From Lewinella sp. JB7 (GTDB lineage: Bacteria; Bacteroidota; Bacteroidia; Chitinophagales; Saprospiraceae), in the NCBI RefSeq assembly GCF_024297185.1, contig NZ_JANCTD010000003.1:248001-312000 (forward strand): a stretch of 64,000 nt of DNA, read 5' to 3'. Under the pieces are notes generated by a model. The model was not told where the DNA came from and did not search any database. It saw only the letters and a program-made list of their open reading frames with translations. Both the position numbers and the translations under genes were made by a program. How positions within the stretch are numbered: the first letter of the stretch is position 1; each line of letters starts with the position of its first letter. Below, piece by piece: positions 43,379 through 53,692 of this stretch.

Positions 43379-44842
43379 CTAGGCCAGTAGATCCCGGACC
43401 ACGTGACCGTGCACGTCCGTCAGGCGGTAGCGACGCCCCTGGTGCCTGAAGACCAGGCGTTCGTGGTCCACGCCCAGGAGGTGCAACATGGTAGCTTGCA
43501 GATCGTGCACGTGTACGCCCCCCTCCCGGATGTTGTAGCCGAAATCGTCCGTGGACCCGTACACCATCCCCGGCTTTACGCCCCCGCCGGCCATCCAGAT
43601 GCTGAAACAGCGCGGATGGTGGTCCCGACCGTAATTGTTCCGGGTGAGCGTGCCCTGACTGAAGCTGGTACGCCCGAATTCCCCGCCCCAGATGACCAGG
43701 GTATCCTCCAGCAGCCCCCGTTGCTTGAGGTCCTGTACGAGCGCCGCGCTGGCCTGGTCGCTGCTCTTCGCGAGCAACTGGATGTCGTTGGGCAGGTTCC
43801 CGTGCTGGTCCCAGCCCATGTGGTAGAGCTGCACGAAGGGAACATCGCGCTCCACCAGCCGGCGGGCCAGTAGGCAATTGGCGGCGAAGGTGCCGGGCTT
43901 ACGGGCCTCTTCTCCGTACAGGTCGAATACGTGCTGGGGCTCGTCGCTGAAGTCGGTCATCTCGGGAACGCTCGCCTGCATGCGGTAAGCCATTTCGTAC
44001 TGACTGATCTTCGAGTCGATCTCGGGATCGCCCCAGTGTTCCTGCTGTTCGCGGTCCAGGGCGGCCAGGGCATCGAGTTCGGCGCGCCGCCGGTCCCGGC
44101 TGATCCCGTCCGGATTGTTCAGGTACAGCACCGGATCGTTACCGGAGCGAAACTGTACCCCCTGGTGGTGACTGGGCAGAAAACCGCTGCCCCACGACTG
44201 CATGTTGAGGTTCTGTACGTCGGGTTTACCGCGGGAGAGCAGCACGACGAAGGCCGGCAAGTTTTTGTTGCTGCTGCCCAGTCCGTAGCTCAGCCAGCTG
44301 CCGATGCTGGGGCGGCCTACCTGTTGTGACCCCGTTTGCATGAAGATGGTCGCCGGTTCGTGGTTGATGGCTTCGGTGTACATAGAGTTTACGACGCAAA
44401 GGTCGTCGGCCACCTTCGCGGTGTGGGGCATCAGGGAACTGAAGTACCCTCCGGTCTTCGCGTGGCGGGTAAAGGGGAATACCGAGCCTACCAGCGGGAA
44501 ACTCGACTGGGCGGCCACCATACCGGACAGGCGCTGATTGCCGCGTACGCTGTCGGGGATCTCCTGCCCCCACCGTTCGTTCAGGACGGGCTTGTAGTCG
44601 AAGGTTTCTAGCTGGGAGGGCGCTCCGGCCTGGAACAGGTAAATGACCCGTTTGGCGCGCGGGGCGTGGTGCAGTTGCGAGAGTATGCCCCCGCCCGGTC
44701 CCCCGGCGGTCGGCGTGGAGGTGGCGGTCAGGCCGTTCGGAAGGAGTAGCGAGCTTAGTGCCAGTCCGCCGAGTCCCTTCGTCGTCGTCTTCAGGAATTC
44801 CCGCCGATTGGCGCGGTACAGTGCGCGGTGCAGATCGTTCAT
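43379..44842 (-). CDS. DUF1501 domain-containing secreted protein (second copy)
   Basis: A 487-residue DUF1501 protein paralogous to the one at 13942. The N-terminus NRREFLKTTTKGLGGLALSSLLLP is a Tat-like signal. The core repeats the same landmarks: YLFQAGAPSQLETFDYKP, MPHTAKVADDLCVVNSMYTEAINHEPA, WGGEFGRTSFSQG and YGRDHHPRCFSIW. It follows the DUF1549/DUF1553 gene by 29 bp on the same strand, reproducing the order cytochrome/DUF1553 then DUF1501 seen in the first pair. Its biochemical role is unknown. Divergence between the two copies is considerable outside the motifs, so the pairs are old paralogues or separately acquired. Confidence 0.88.
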   Translation of the reverse strand: MNDLHRALYRANRREFLKTTTKGLGGLALSSLLLPNGLTATSTPTAGGPGGGILSQLHHAPRAKRVIYLFQAGAPSQLETFDYKPVLNERWGQEIPDSVRGNQRLSGMVAAQSSFPLVGSVFPFTRHAKTGGYFSSLMPHTAKVADDLCVVNSMYTEAINHEPATIFMQTGSQQVGRPSIGSWLSYGLGSSNKNLPAFVVLLSRGKPDVQNLNMQSWGSGFLPSHHQGVQFRSGNDPVLYLNNPDGISRDRRRAELDALAALDREQQEHWGDPEIDSKISQYEMAYRMQASVPEMTDFSDEPQHVFDLYGEEARKPGTFAANCLLARRLVERDVPFVQLYHMGWDQHGNLPNDIQLLAKSSDQASAALVQDLKQRGLLEDTLVIWGGEFGRTSFSQGTLTRNNYGRDHHPRCFSIWMAGGGVKPGMVYGSTDDFGYNIREGGVHVHDLQATMLHLLGVDHERLVFRHQGRRYRLTDVHGHVVRDLLA

Positions 44843-44871
44843 GCTTGGCCGTGGTTGAGAATCCTGATGAT

Positions 44872-47800
44872 TTAGTTTTTGTAGTACCCTTCCGTGGAGT
44901 TCATGACCGTGTTTGCCACCCGTGCCATGGCGGCTACCCGCGCCGGTCCGGCGGACAGATCGGTCGCGTGAAAACCGGTCCCGAGAAATTCCCGGGTGGC
45001 CCCGGGGTTATCCGTAAAGTAGGCGAGCTCATCGTCGTAGAAGTCGGCGACCAATTCGGTTTCCGCTTCGGTAGGCCGGCGGCCGGTGAGCATCCGGAAG
45101 ATGTCGTCCACAGCGGCCTCCTCGTCGGCGGTACGCGCCAGGGCATTACTGGCCAGCACGCGGCAGGCCTCAATGATCTGGGGGTCGTTGAGTAGCACCA
45201 GTGCCTGCAGGGGCGTACTGGAACTTTGTCGCCGAACCTGACACTCACTGCGAATACTGGCGTCAAAGACCATCATGGCCGGCGGCGGAGCGTTGCGTTT
45301 CCAGAAAGTGTACATGCTCCGACGGTAGATCCCGTGGACGCTGTCGATCCGGTATCCCGGAAAGAAGGAGTGGGACATGGTTTCCGACCACAGTCCCCGG
45401 GGCTGGTAGGGAAAGGTGGAAGCCCCCCCGATACGGGGTTCCAGTAGTCCGCTCGCTGCCAGGGCGTTATCCCGGATCATCTCCGCCGATCGCCGGTACC
45501 GGGTGCCCCGGGCCAGCCAGATATTGGACGGGTCCCGCTCCGCCAGTTCGGGGCGGACGACGGACGACTGGCGGTAGGTGGCCGAGGTCACCATCATGCG
45601 GACCAAGCGTTTCACGTCCCAGTCACTTTCCCGGAAATCCACGGCGAGCCAGTCCAGCAGCGCCGGATGGGAGGGCAACGCTCCCTGGTTTCCGAAGTCC
45701 TCCACCGACTCCACGATTCCCCGCCCGAACATCAGGTACCACATTTGATTCACGGCCACCCGCGCGGTAAGGGGGTGGGCGGGATGGGTGAGCCAGCGAC
45801 CGAGCCCCAGACGGTTGCGGGGCAGATCGTCCGGCCAGGGCAGCATCGTTTGCGGCACGTCGGCCTCTACCCGTTTGCCGTGGGCATCGTACACCCCCCG
45901 CTCGAGGATGTAGGTGGGTCGCAATCGCGTGTCGTCGCCCATTACCATCACCTCACGGACCGTATCGATGGTCGTTACCTCACGGCGGCGCAGCCTCCGT
46001 ATTTCATCCCGTTGGGCACGCAGGGTTTCGTCCTGGTGGAGGGCACGGTACTCCGCCAGTTCCCGGCGATCATTGCCGACGGTGAACGTTCCCTGCGGGT
46101 GCTCGTAGAGATAGCGGGCGACCAGGTCACCGGCCTCGACGTTCAGTATGCGGACCTCGTCGAGTTGGCCGCCGTTGAAGTCGTCGTCGTAGTGGCGATC
46201 GCCGATCGTGAAACCACCGTAAGTCATGTACAGCAGGGCCTTCGAATCCGTGTAGGGCCGGGTGGAACGCACCAGGTGGTTCCGGATCACGGTGGGGTTC
46301 ACCTGACTCCCGTCGACGTACACCCGCATACCGCCGGCGTCGCTGCTGCCGTCGTAGCTCCAGACGAAATGCTTCCAGACGCCGTCCTCCAGGGCTTCGT
46401 CGATCCGTAAATCGATGGATTGGTACGGATGAGCGTGATTCAGCCGCAGGTGCACCCGGTTACTGTCCACGATCACGTCCCAGCCTTTGTAGGCCTGAGT
46501 GCGAGCGTTACTGTTGTACATCAGGTGCCCCTCCTCGTAAAATTTGGGGGCCATGATCCAGAAACTGACCGTAAAGGGATCGCTACGCTCGAATTGGGAG
46601 GCCGTACCGTCGCTTACTAGTTGTCCGCCCGAAAGGGAGATCGCCTTTCCCACCTTTCCGGGCACGGTTTTGAGGTGATTACGCTTTAGGTCGGAGACCG
46701 GAGCCAGATCGCGGACCGGTGCCTGATCAAACGTGAGGTGGTGCACGCCATGCTGCGTCACGTAACGCTCCAGGGCAGCCGGCGTCGGGGTTTCGGGCGG
46801 GGACGCGGGAGCGGTACGTTGGAGGGAGTCCAGCCGTTGTTCCTCCGCCGCGATCATTTTCAGGAGGTAGTCGTGGATCCGCTTCGTTTCTTCATCGGGC
46901 AGGGGCAGGGTGGGTCCGGCATTCATAGCCATGCTGTCGGGGACCATCTGACCGTTTTCGATGCCGTTGTAGCCAAAGATGGCGTCACCCCGCTCGACGG
47001 TGTTGTTAAAGAAACCGAACAGCTGGAAGTAGTCCTGCTGACTGAAGGGGTCGTACTTGTGGTCGTGGCAGCGCGCGCAGCCTACGGTGAGGCCCATGAA
47101 GGCGGTACCTACGGTATTGGTGCGATCGGCTACGTTCTCCACGCGGAACTCTTCCGGGATGATCCCCCCCTCCGAGTTTTGCTTGTGGTTCCGGTTGAAA
47201 GCGGTGGCTACGATCTGCTCCCGGGTGGGGTCTTCGAGCTGGTCTCCCCCCAGTTGCCATTCGATGAAGGTATTGTAGGGCAAGTTGCGATTATAGGCAT
47301 CGATGACCCAGTCGCGGTACGGCCACATGGCGTGGTGAAGATCATCGAGGTAACCCTCCGAATCGGCGAAGCGGGCAACGTCGAGCCAGTGGGTGGCCAT
47401 CCGCTCCCCGTAGGCGGGCCGCTCCATCAGTGTATCCACCATCTGCTCGTACCAGTCGGGGTCCGGCCGCGAGACCCACCGATCGATCTCCTCCAAGGAG
47501 GGGGGCAGTCCGTTCAGGTCGAAGTACGCCCGACGGATCAGGTAGGGGCGTTCGGCCTCCGGGGCCGGATCTACGTTCTCCAGTTCCAGCTTTTCGGCGA
47601 TGAAGTGGTCGATGGGGTTCTTCGCCCAGTGAATCCCCGCGGCGGGAACCTCCGGCTTTTCGGGCGCGGTGAAGGCCCAGTGGGGCTTGTATTCCGCCCC
47701 CTGTTCCACCCATTTGGTTAGGATGGCTATTTCCTTTACCGAGAGCGTAAGGTGCGACTCCGGGGTCGGCATGATGACGTCCGGATCCAGTGAATTGATC

Positions 47801-48102
47801 CGTCGTACGAGCTCGCTGCTAGCCGGTTTTCCGGGTTTGATGGCTACCCCGTTTCCGCTTCCGAGTTCGGCGTAGGCGCCTTCCTCGGTGTCCAGCCGCA
47901 GGTCGGCCTCCCGTTGCTGGGCGTCGGGACCGTGGCAGGCGAAACAGCGGTCTGACAGGATGGGTTTGACGTCAAAATTATAGTCGATGGTGGGGGGCAA
48001 ACCGGCGTAAGCCTCCGCGACGCCCTCCCGCAGATCGGGACCACAGGACATCAGGGAAATTGCCCAAAAAATGGACAGCGAGGAAAAAATCGCGGTGCGC
48101 AA
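44872..48102 (-). CDS. Planctomycete-type cytochrome / DUF1549 / LamG-like / DUF1553 lipoprotein
   Basis: A 1076-residue lipoprotein (LMSC, Cys20) with PSCyt1 (CFACH at 53-57), DUF1549 (WLDVARFADSEGYLDDL and second heme-type motif CARCHDHKYDPFSQQDYF), an inserted beta-sandwich of about 200 residues resembling LamG/concanavalin-type domains (FTVSFWIMAPKFYEEG..., WKHFVWSYDGSSDAGGMRVYVDGS, GQLDEVRIL), and DUF1553 at the end. The copy at 11313 lacks this domain and is 200 residues shorter. The insert suggests binding of carbohydrate or another surface polymer. The start is TTG at 48102, chosen because it alone gives a complete lipoprotein signal. It is divergent from a sulfite-oxidase-like enzyme across about 70 bp. 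Confidence 0.87.
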   Translation of the reverse strand: MRTAIFSSLSIFWAISLMSCGPDLREGVAEAYAGLPPTIDYNFDVKPILSDRCFACHGPDAQQREADLRLDTEEGAYAELGSGNGVAIKPGKPASSELVRRINSLDPDVIMPTPESHLTLSVKEIAILTKWVEQGAEYKPHWAFTAPEKPEVPAAGIHWAKNPIDHFIAEKLELENVDPAPEAERPYLIRRAYFDLNGLPPSLEEIDRWVSRPDPDWYEQMVDTLMERPAYGERMATHWLDVARFADSEGYLDDLHHAMWPYRDWVIDAYNRNLPYNTFIEWQLGGDQLEDPTREQIVATAFNRNHKQNSEGGIIPEEFRVENVADRTNTVGTAFMGLTVGCARCHDHKYDPFSQQDYFQLFGFFNNTVERGDAIFGYNGIENGQMVPDSMAMNAGPTLPLPDEETKRIHDYLLKMIAAEEQRLDSLQRTAPASPPETPTPAALERYVTQHGVHHLTFDQAPVRDLAPVSDLKRNHLKTVPGKVGKAISLSGGQLVSDGTASQFERSDPFTVSFWIMAPKFYEEGHLMYNSNARTQAYKGWDVIVDSNRVHLRLNHAHPYQSIDLRIDEALEDGVWKHFVWSYDGSSDAGGMRVYVDGSQVNPTVIRNHLVRSTRPYTDSKALLYMTYGGFTIGDRHYDDDFNGGQLDEVRILNVEAGDLVARYLYEHPQGTFTVGNDRRELAEYRALHQDETLRAQRDEIRRLRRREVTTIDTVREVMVMGDDTRLRPTYILERGVYDAHGKRVEADVPQTMLPWPDDLPRNRLGLGRWLTHPAHPLTARVAVNQMWYLMFGRGIVESVEDFGNQGALPSHPALLDWLAVDFRESDWDVKRLVRMMVTSATYRQSSVVRPELAERDPSNIWLARGTRYRRSAEMIRDNALAASGLLEPRIGGASTFPYQPRGLWSETMSHSFFPGYRIDSVHGIYRRSMYTFWKRNAPPPAMMVFDASIRSECQVRRQSSSTPLQALVLLNDPQIIEACRVLASNALARTADEEAAVDDIFRMLTGRRPTEAETELVADFYDDELAYFTDNPGATREFLGTGFHATDLSAGPARVAAMARVANTVMNSTEGYYKN

Positions 48103-48172
48103 ATCGACTACTTTAGGGTGCCTAATTTACCGCCTTATTTCGACTTGCTTATTTTGGCCAAAATTGTCCGCC

Positions 48173-49378
48173 TTGCCCCACCTCAGTCGCCGCAGCTTTC
48201 TGACCGTTGCCGGTCTGCCCGTCGTTTTCGGTGCCGTTCTTCCTCCCGGCGTCCGGCTCGTCGGTCTCGATACGGAGGATCCTCTGCCCGGTAAACATCC
48301 CGGGCTCACCATCCTCAACGACCGCCCCGTCAACGCCGAAACCCCGCCACACCTCCTCGATCAGGAGGTTACGGGCGCCGACCGACTCTTCGTGCGTAAT
48401 AACGGCATTGCTCCCGCGTCCCCGCCCGATGACCCCTCCGGCTGGACGCTCCGCATCGCCGGCGAAGCCGTCCCCGAACCCGTAGTATTTACCCTCGCGG
48501 AACTGCAAGGTCGCTTTACCCACCGGTCGTACCAACTGACGCTCGAGTGCGGGGGGAACGGGCGCAAGGAGTTCAGTCCACCGGCTACCGGTAATCAGTG
48601 GAGCACGGGTGCCGTGGGTTGTCCGGAATGGACCGGCGTGCGTTTGCGGGACGTCCTTGAAGCCGCACGCTACGATCGCGACAAAGCGGTCTACATCGGC
48701 TACTACGGCCGGGACACCCACCTGAGCGGCGACCCCGATAAAGTGGTCATTTCCCGGGGGGTGCCCATCGCCAAGGCCCTGGAGAACGAGACCCTGATTG
48801 CGTGGGCCATGAACGGCGAGCCGATCCCCCACCTCAACGGCTATCCGCTGCGCCTGGTGGCCAGTGGCTACCCGGCTAGTGTATCGGGTAAGTGGTTGTC
48901 GGAGATCGTCGTGCGCGACCGGGTACACGACGGGGAGAAAATGAATGGTGCATCCTACCGCGTACCCTGCAAGCCGGTGGCCCCCGGCGCTAAGGTGAAC
49001 GACGAAGACATGTGCATCATCGAGGAGATGCCCGTCAAATCCCTGATTACCTCCCCCAAGACGGGAGCCGTGCTTACGAACGACCGCACGCTGCCCATAG
49101 CGGGTCATGCCTGGTGCGGCTCGGGAGCCGTCGCGCGGGTCGAGTACAGCATCGATTTCGGCAGCAGCTGGCATCCGTGCACCCTTACCCGACCGGTGAA
49201 CCGCTACGCCTGGCAGCATTTTCGCGCGCGGTGCACCTTTCCCGAATCCGGCTACTACGAAGTCTGGGCCCGGGCCACCGACGAGGCCGGCATCGCCCAG
49301 CCGATGGTGCTCCCGAACTGGAACCCCCGCGGATACCTCAATAATGCCTGTCACCGTATTGCCGTCAAAGTGGTCTGA
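48173..49378 (+). CDS. Sulfite-oxidase-like molybdenum oxidoreductase
   Basis: A 401-residue molybdopterin enzyme of the sulfite oxidase family. Starting at TTG 48173 gives MPHLSRRSFLTVAG, a Tat signal that fits a periplasmic molybdoenzyme. An in-frame ATG at 48071 would bury the twin arginine 39 residues inside and overlap the opposite gene. The Moco-ligating Cys126 is in LTLECGGNGR. VGCPEWTGVRLRDVLE, NGEPIPHLNGYPLRLVASGYP and a C-terminal Ig-like dimer domain (GHAWCGSGAVARVEYSIDFGSSW) are typical. It would oxidise sulfite to sulfate and pass electrons to the cytochrome encoded directly downstream, as in SorAB. Sulfite itself is assumed from the family. Confidence 0.88.
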   Translation: MPHLSRRSFLTVAGLPVVFGAVLPPGVRLVGLDTEDPLPGKHPGLTILNDRPVNAETPPHLLDQEVTGADRLFVRNNGIAPASPPDDPSGWTLRIAGEAVPEPVVFTLAELQGRFTHRSYQLTLECGGNGRKEFSPPATGNQWSTGAVGCPEWTGVRLRDVLEAARYDRDKAVYIGYYGRDTHLSGDPDKVVISRGVPIAKALENETLIAWAMNGEPIPHLNGYPLRLVASGYPASVSGKWLSEIVVRDRVHDGEKMNGASYRVPCKPVAPGAKVNDEDMCIIEEMPVKSLITSPKTGAVLTNDRTLPIAGHAWCGSGAVARVEYSIDFGSSWHPCTLTRPVNRYAWQHFRARCTFPESGYYEVWARATDEAGIAQPMVLPNWNPRGYLNNACHRIAVKVV

Positions 49379-49381
49379 GCG

Positions 49382-49780
49382 ATGAAGTCACTACGCCACT
49401 TCCTACTCCTGGGCATCGTGTTGCTCACCCTGACCCTAGCCTGCGGTGAAGCGGATACGGACGCCCCTCCCCCACCCCCGCCCCGGGAAGACGTCGTCGA
49501 CGGGCTGGATTCCCTGACCGGACTGATCGCCCAGGGCGACTACCGCCTGGTGAAGGGCAATTGCCTGGCCTGCCACAGTGCCAAACTCATTACCCAGAAC
49601 CGTGCTACGCGGGAGGGCTGGGAGGACATGATCCGCTGGATGCAGGAAAAGCAGGGACTGGCCGATCTCGGTCTCCACGAAGGGCCCATCCTGGATTACC
49701 TAGCCACTTATTATGCTCCCGAGGAAACCGGTCGGCGGCCACCACTGGATAGTGTTAAATGGTACATACTGGAGCAATGA
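49382..49780 (+). CDS. Mono-haem c-type cytochrome lipoprotein (sorB-like)
   Basis: A 132-residue lipoprotein (LTLAC, Cys21) with a Pro-rich linker at ~29-35 and one haem-binding motif CLACH at 61-65. It starts 3 bp after the molybdoenzyme stop and is almost certainly its electron acceptor, like the SorB subunit of bacterial sulfite dehydrogenase. The single-haem, small size fits. The distal haem ligand is probably a Met in TREGWEDMIRWMQ. Confidence 0.85.
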   Translation: MKSLRHFLLLGIVLLTLTLACGEADTDAPPPPPPREDVVDGLDSLTGLIAQGDYRLVKGNCLACHSAKLITQNRATREGWEDMIRWMQEKQGLADLGLHEGPILDYLATYYAPEETGRRPPLDSVKWYILEQ

Positions 49781-49806
49781 TTGGAACCTGGGCGATACTT
49801 TCAGTT

Positions 49807-51248
49807 ATGAGAAATCCCGTCCACTTCCTATCTGCACTGCTGTTATCCCTTTCTTGCCTCGGCATGGGCGCTCAGACCCTGCCGCCGGAGCTGGTATATC
49901 CCGATACCCTGCGGGCGCCGAATGATTCCTTCTCCGTGTATTTTCATTTTCCCAATAGTAGCGGCGAGGTACGTAATAGTCTGTACGACACAGGGTCACA
50001 CGGTACGGACGGCCTGCCGGGGCGGCGTATGGAATTCCGCACGCAGTACGACACGGTATCCGTGGGTTCGGTGAACACCGTGCACGACCAGCACCTGCTC
50101 ATTCCCGTCATCGGCCGCACCGACACCTTTTTGTACCGTTTGCGCTTTAACGGCGTACCGCAACCACTTCCCCGGGACTACCGCGAAACTCACGCCGGAC
50201 GGGTCACCTACGCCGTACCGGAGGTTTACGAACTGGCCAACGTGATCCTTTACCTCAGCACTCTCAGCGACAGCACCGGAAACCACCCCACCGGGAGCGA
50301 TTACCACAGGGCGGTGGACGAACACTTCGGTGGGATGCGCAATCACGCCCTCGTCCGGTTACTGAATCGCCGGGCCAGTGCCGCTCCCGCGGGTTTCGAT
50401 CTCTACTACAGTTTCCGGGAAAACAGTTTTGGCTTCACCTTCGATGAGTTTGACCGGCTGACGCCCGTTCCGTATCACCTGCCCGTGTACTTTAACGTCA
50501 CCTCGACTTCGGCGACGGCTACCTTCATGGAGTTTACCGACCTCCTGTACCTCGTCCAGGACTTCGCCGAGCGGTCGGATTTTCGCCGGTTTTACCGCAC
50601 CCACGCGGCGTACTATGCCGACCAGGTACGACAGCAACGCGAGTTGATGCCGGTCGAGCGGATGACCGACTGGCTCGACAACGAATTTACCGACCAGACG
50701 GATCACTACGTGGTAATCTTCTCCCCGCTCATCGGCGGGTCCCACTCGACCCGGCAGTTCAGTCTGCGGGAGGATCTTGTCCCCGTCACTTACACGGAAC
50801 GCGTCATGTTCGTAAACGGTCCGGCGGGTATCCTCGCGGCGGATTATGATGTACGGACGAAGCAGGCGCTGCAGTCCGGAATCGTTTTCACCGAGATCGA
50901 CCATAACCACGTCAACCCCCTGACCGCCGAGCACATTGCCCTCGTGAAGGAACGAATGTCAGACCTGGTCCGGTGGAACGGCCGTGCCGGTACGGGCTAT
51001 TATGATTCGGCCTATGCCACCTTCAATGAATACCTGACCCACGCGCTTTTCTGCCTCTACGTGCGGGAGACTTACCCCCCGGAAGTAGCGGATCTGGTCA
51101 TCGAGCGGCGCGAAGCCCTCATGGAGCGGCGCGCGTTTCCCCGCTTCCGTGCCTTTAATCAGGCATTCATGAGCGAGTTCGCGCGGGACAAGCGGACGAG
51201 GCCACTTCGCGAAAGCTACCCCGCGATCCTATCGCTACTTACGACGGA

Positions 51249-51252
<4 letters not shown>
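49807..51252 (+). CDS. Secreted DUF4932-like protein
   Basis: A 481-residue exported protein (signal peptide ~1-22 ending in GAQ). The C-terminal half has VVIFSPLIGGSHSTRQF (303-318), VFTEIDHNHVNP (360-371) and a YATFNEYLTHALFCLYV helix, a layout I associate with the DUF4932 group of metallopeptidase-like proteins. There the middle motif reads HExxH; here the first His is Thr (TEIDH), so a zinc site is doubtful. Assignment to the family is tentative. The ATG at 49807 is preferred because the signal begins there; a start at 49759 overlaps the cytochrome gene. It is convergent with ettA, the stops overlapping by 4 bp. Confidence 0.6.
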
Positions 51253-52931
<1,679 letters not shown>

Positions 52932-52956
52932 AGTGCAGCGATTTTAGGAGGGCGAA

Positions 52957-53685
52957 CTACCGCCGGGGGGGCGGCAAGGAACGCCAAATTTCGGCATCCA
53001 CCAAGGTTTCCAGGCGTTCGATGAAGCGGTTCAGGGCATGGGGGGCTCCGTAGTATACCGTAACGGACCGTGGCCGGCCGTCCGCGTCGGGAAGGACCAA
53101 TCGGGTAAATTGCAAATCGGTCGGCACCTCATCATCCACCGGATAGAGTGGCTCGAAGACGGTGTTCCGGAGGCTGTCGACGACAGTCAAAAGATCCCGT
53201 TTGGCAAAGTCGTCCAGTTGCCGCTCGTAGGCACCCTTACCCATTAGTCCGTTGCTGACGTTGAGAAGCATGTTGCCGTCGGGCCGGACTTCGAGGGTAT
53301 ACACGTCGCAATCCCCGTAACAGGCCGACTTACTGAAGGAAAACAGGGGAGCCTCTTTCCGGGCTGCGTCGTCGTCCGCCGGGGCAAGGGGCGCGGTGCC
53401 TACGTTGGCCTGATTTTCGATCCGGGCGGTTTCGTTGTCGGTCTTCCCCCGTTGCCGTTCGCGGTACATGTCGCGGGCCGCGGCCGGGTCGGCTACCGTG
53501 CCGGCGGACTCACGCGCGGGCACCGCATCGACCGGCCGGTCTTCCGGACGGGCGGGGGGCGGAACGGCGTCTTCCACCGTCGGCTTGGGTACGGGCGGCA
53601 CGGTGGTAGTAGCTACCCGAACCGGCTGACGGGAGCAGGATACCACCAGTGCGAGCAACACGATCAGGGAGGATAAGTAGCGCAC
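52957..53685 (-). CDS. DUF6438 domain lipoprotein
   Basis: A 242-residue lipoprotein (LVVSC, Cys17). A Pro/Ala-rich low-complexity linker covers about residues 20-95, and the C-terminal domain of about 120 residues carries FSKSACYGDCDVYTLEVRPDG (the CxGxC motif typical of DUF6438) and FIERLETLVDAEIW. The family's function is unknown. The start is GTG at 53685, seven bases after the yidC stop. Placement between yidC and ettA, with such small gaps, suggests co-expression with membrane-protein insertion. Confidence 0.75.
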   Translation of the reverse strand: MRYLSSLIVLLALVVSCSRQPVRVATTTVPPVPKPTVEDAVPPPARPEDRPVDAVPARESAGTVADPAAARDMYRERQRGKTDNETARIENQANVGTAPLAPADDDAARKEAPLFSFSKSACYGDCDVYTLEVRPDGNMLLNVSNGLMGKGAYERQLDDFAKRDLLTVVDSLRNTVFEPLYPVDDEVPTDLQFTRLVLPDADGRPRSVTVYYGAPHALNRFIERLETLVDAEIWRSLPPPRR

Positions 53686-53692
53686 GGTGGGC

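Noticed and set aside
43167-43877. Long minus-strand frame overlapping the DUF1501 C-terminus and the small membrane gene
   Set aside because: It is a shifted frame of DUF1501 coding DNA rich in Arg and Gly. The 59-codon frame at 43172-43351 is more sensible in that part.
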